5,574 bases of DNA from GCA-003244245 sp052390495 (GTDB lineage: Bacteria; Actinomycetota; Actinomycetes; Mycobacteriales; Pseudonocardiaceae), in contig JBQTGW010000305.1 in assembly GCA_052390495.1 (NCBI GenBank), positions 1 through 5,574 of the forward strand, given 5' to 3'. The notes under the pieces are model-generated. The model was not told where the DNA came from, ran no database searches, and was given only the letters and a program-made list of their open reading frames with translations. This document shows, in pieces, positions 5,076-5,574 of this stretch. The translations under genes and the position numbers were made by a program. Positions within the stretch are counted from its first letter, which is position 1. Each line of letters starts with the position of its first letter.

Positions 5076-5574
5076 GTGGCCGGTGCTGTTGCCCACCATG
5101 AGAGCGAGACCTACCTGCCGTCGGCCGATGGGTCAGGCGAACTCGCGCAGGTTCACGACTTCTTGGCGGCGCACGAGACAGCCGGCCGGGGAACGATCAG
5201 GCCGCGGTACTTTTTGGCCGGGGGCGAACCGGGCGACCGGGTGGAACTCCCGTTGGAGATCCATCGGGTATTGCGACAGGTCGTCGATGCCTTGAGTCAC
5301 GGACGGGCGGTCACCGTCGCGCCGCAGTCCGCCACGCTGACGACTCAGCAGGCTGCCGAGCTGTTGGGCGTCACCCGCCCGACTGTGATCAAGATTCTCG
5401 AGCGGGGCGAGATACCGTTTCAGAAGGTGGGTACTCACCGTCGGCTGCTGCGCACCCGAGTGCTGGAGTACCGCACGCGGCGGCGGGCCGCGCAGTACGC
5501 GGCGCTGGAGGCGACCTCGGTCCCGATCGACGAGGACAGCGATCTGGACACCGTCCTGGGGGAGCTGCGCGACG
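5076..5574 (+). CDS. Excisionase-type helix-turn-helix protein, probable antitoxin of a PIN-toxin pair (3' end outside window)
   Basis: From GTG 5076, 166 codons run to the window end without a stop. The order is that of a common actinobacterial family. The N-terminal region holds VHDFLAAHE (26-34) and RYFLAGGEPGD (44-54). VELPLEIHRVLRQVVDAL (56-73) and VTVAPQSATLTT (79-90) follow. The MerR/excisionase-like HTH has helix QQAAELLGV (91-99), recognition helix RPTVIKILERG (101-111) and wing PFQKVGTHRRLL (114-125). An arginine-rich helix (about 129-145) and an acidic tail lead to LGELRD. Known of the family: these proteins bind DNA and act as antitoxins to a PIN-domain ribonuclease encoded immediately downstream, often overlapping. 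Members are usually about 150-180 aa, so only a few residues are missing. The toxin, just past the right edge, is a prediction. It is divergent from the ATPase operon and could be independent of it or repress the shared region. Confidence 0.88.
   Translation, partial: MAGAVAHHESETYLPSADGSGELAQVHDFLAAHETAGRGTIRPRYFLAGGEPGDRVELPLEIHRVLRQVVDALSHGRAVTVAPQSATLTTQQAAELLGVTRPTVIKILERGEIPFQKVGTHRRLLRTRVLEYRTRRRAAQYAALEATSVPIDEDSDLDTVLGELRD

Noticed and set aside
1..5574. CRISPR array, integrase, transposase or IS ends
   Set aside because: No regularly spaced repeats and no recombinase motifs on either strand; the only tandem repeat is the 20-bp duplication.

Overview
The base composition (GC-rich, strong G/C preference at third codon positions, frequent GTG starts) and the closest recognisable protein families point to an actinomycete (Streptomyces/Pseudonocardia-like), though the genus cannot be fixed from this window. 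It reads as accessory, defence-island DNA: two toxin-antitoxin gene halves at the edges, an ATPase/protease operon between them, and truncated tRNA sequences of the kind left by integrative elements.

Left part (1-1170). A minus-strand AbiEi-type antitoxin gene runs off the left edge (1-447). Upstream of it, at 531-572 (minus), lies exactly the 3' half of a tRNA, from the anticodon loop to the discriminator base, with no 5' half. This is the usual shape of an attachment-site remnant. A second, degenerate copy with the same end points sits at 756-797. A perfect 18-bp stem-loop (870-915) and a possible gene tail on the plus strand (1017-1148) follow. Otherwise 448-1170 holds no convincing gene.

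Centre (1171-4813, minus strand, read right to left). A short operon encodes a single-domain AAA+ ATPase (4813-3797), a subtilisin-like S8 serine peptidase with a complete catalytic triad (3756-1339), and a possible tiny single-helix membrane peptide (1287-1171). The peptide lies in the same frame as the peptidase, after its stop, and ends in a 20-bp tandem duplication. I infer that the ATPase regulates the protease or feeds substrates to it, in a cell-protection (anti-phage-like) system. The tiny membrane peptide, if real, would be a candidate effector or membrane partner.

Right part (4814-5574). A divergent 262-bp intergenic region with small palindromes leads to a plus-strand gene (5076 onwards, cut by the window end). 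It encodes an excisionase-type helix-turn-helix protein of the kind that normally precedes a PIN-domain toxin.

By tRNA-fragment geometry, DNA right of 572 (the ATPase/protease operon side) would be inside the integrated element, and DNA left of 531 would be the original downstream flank or an older element.
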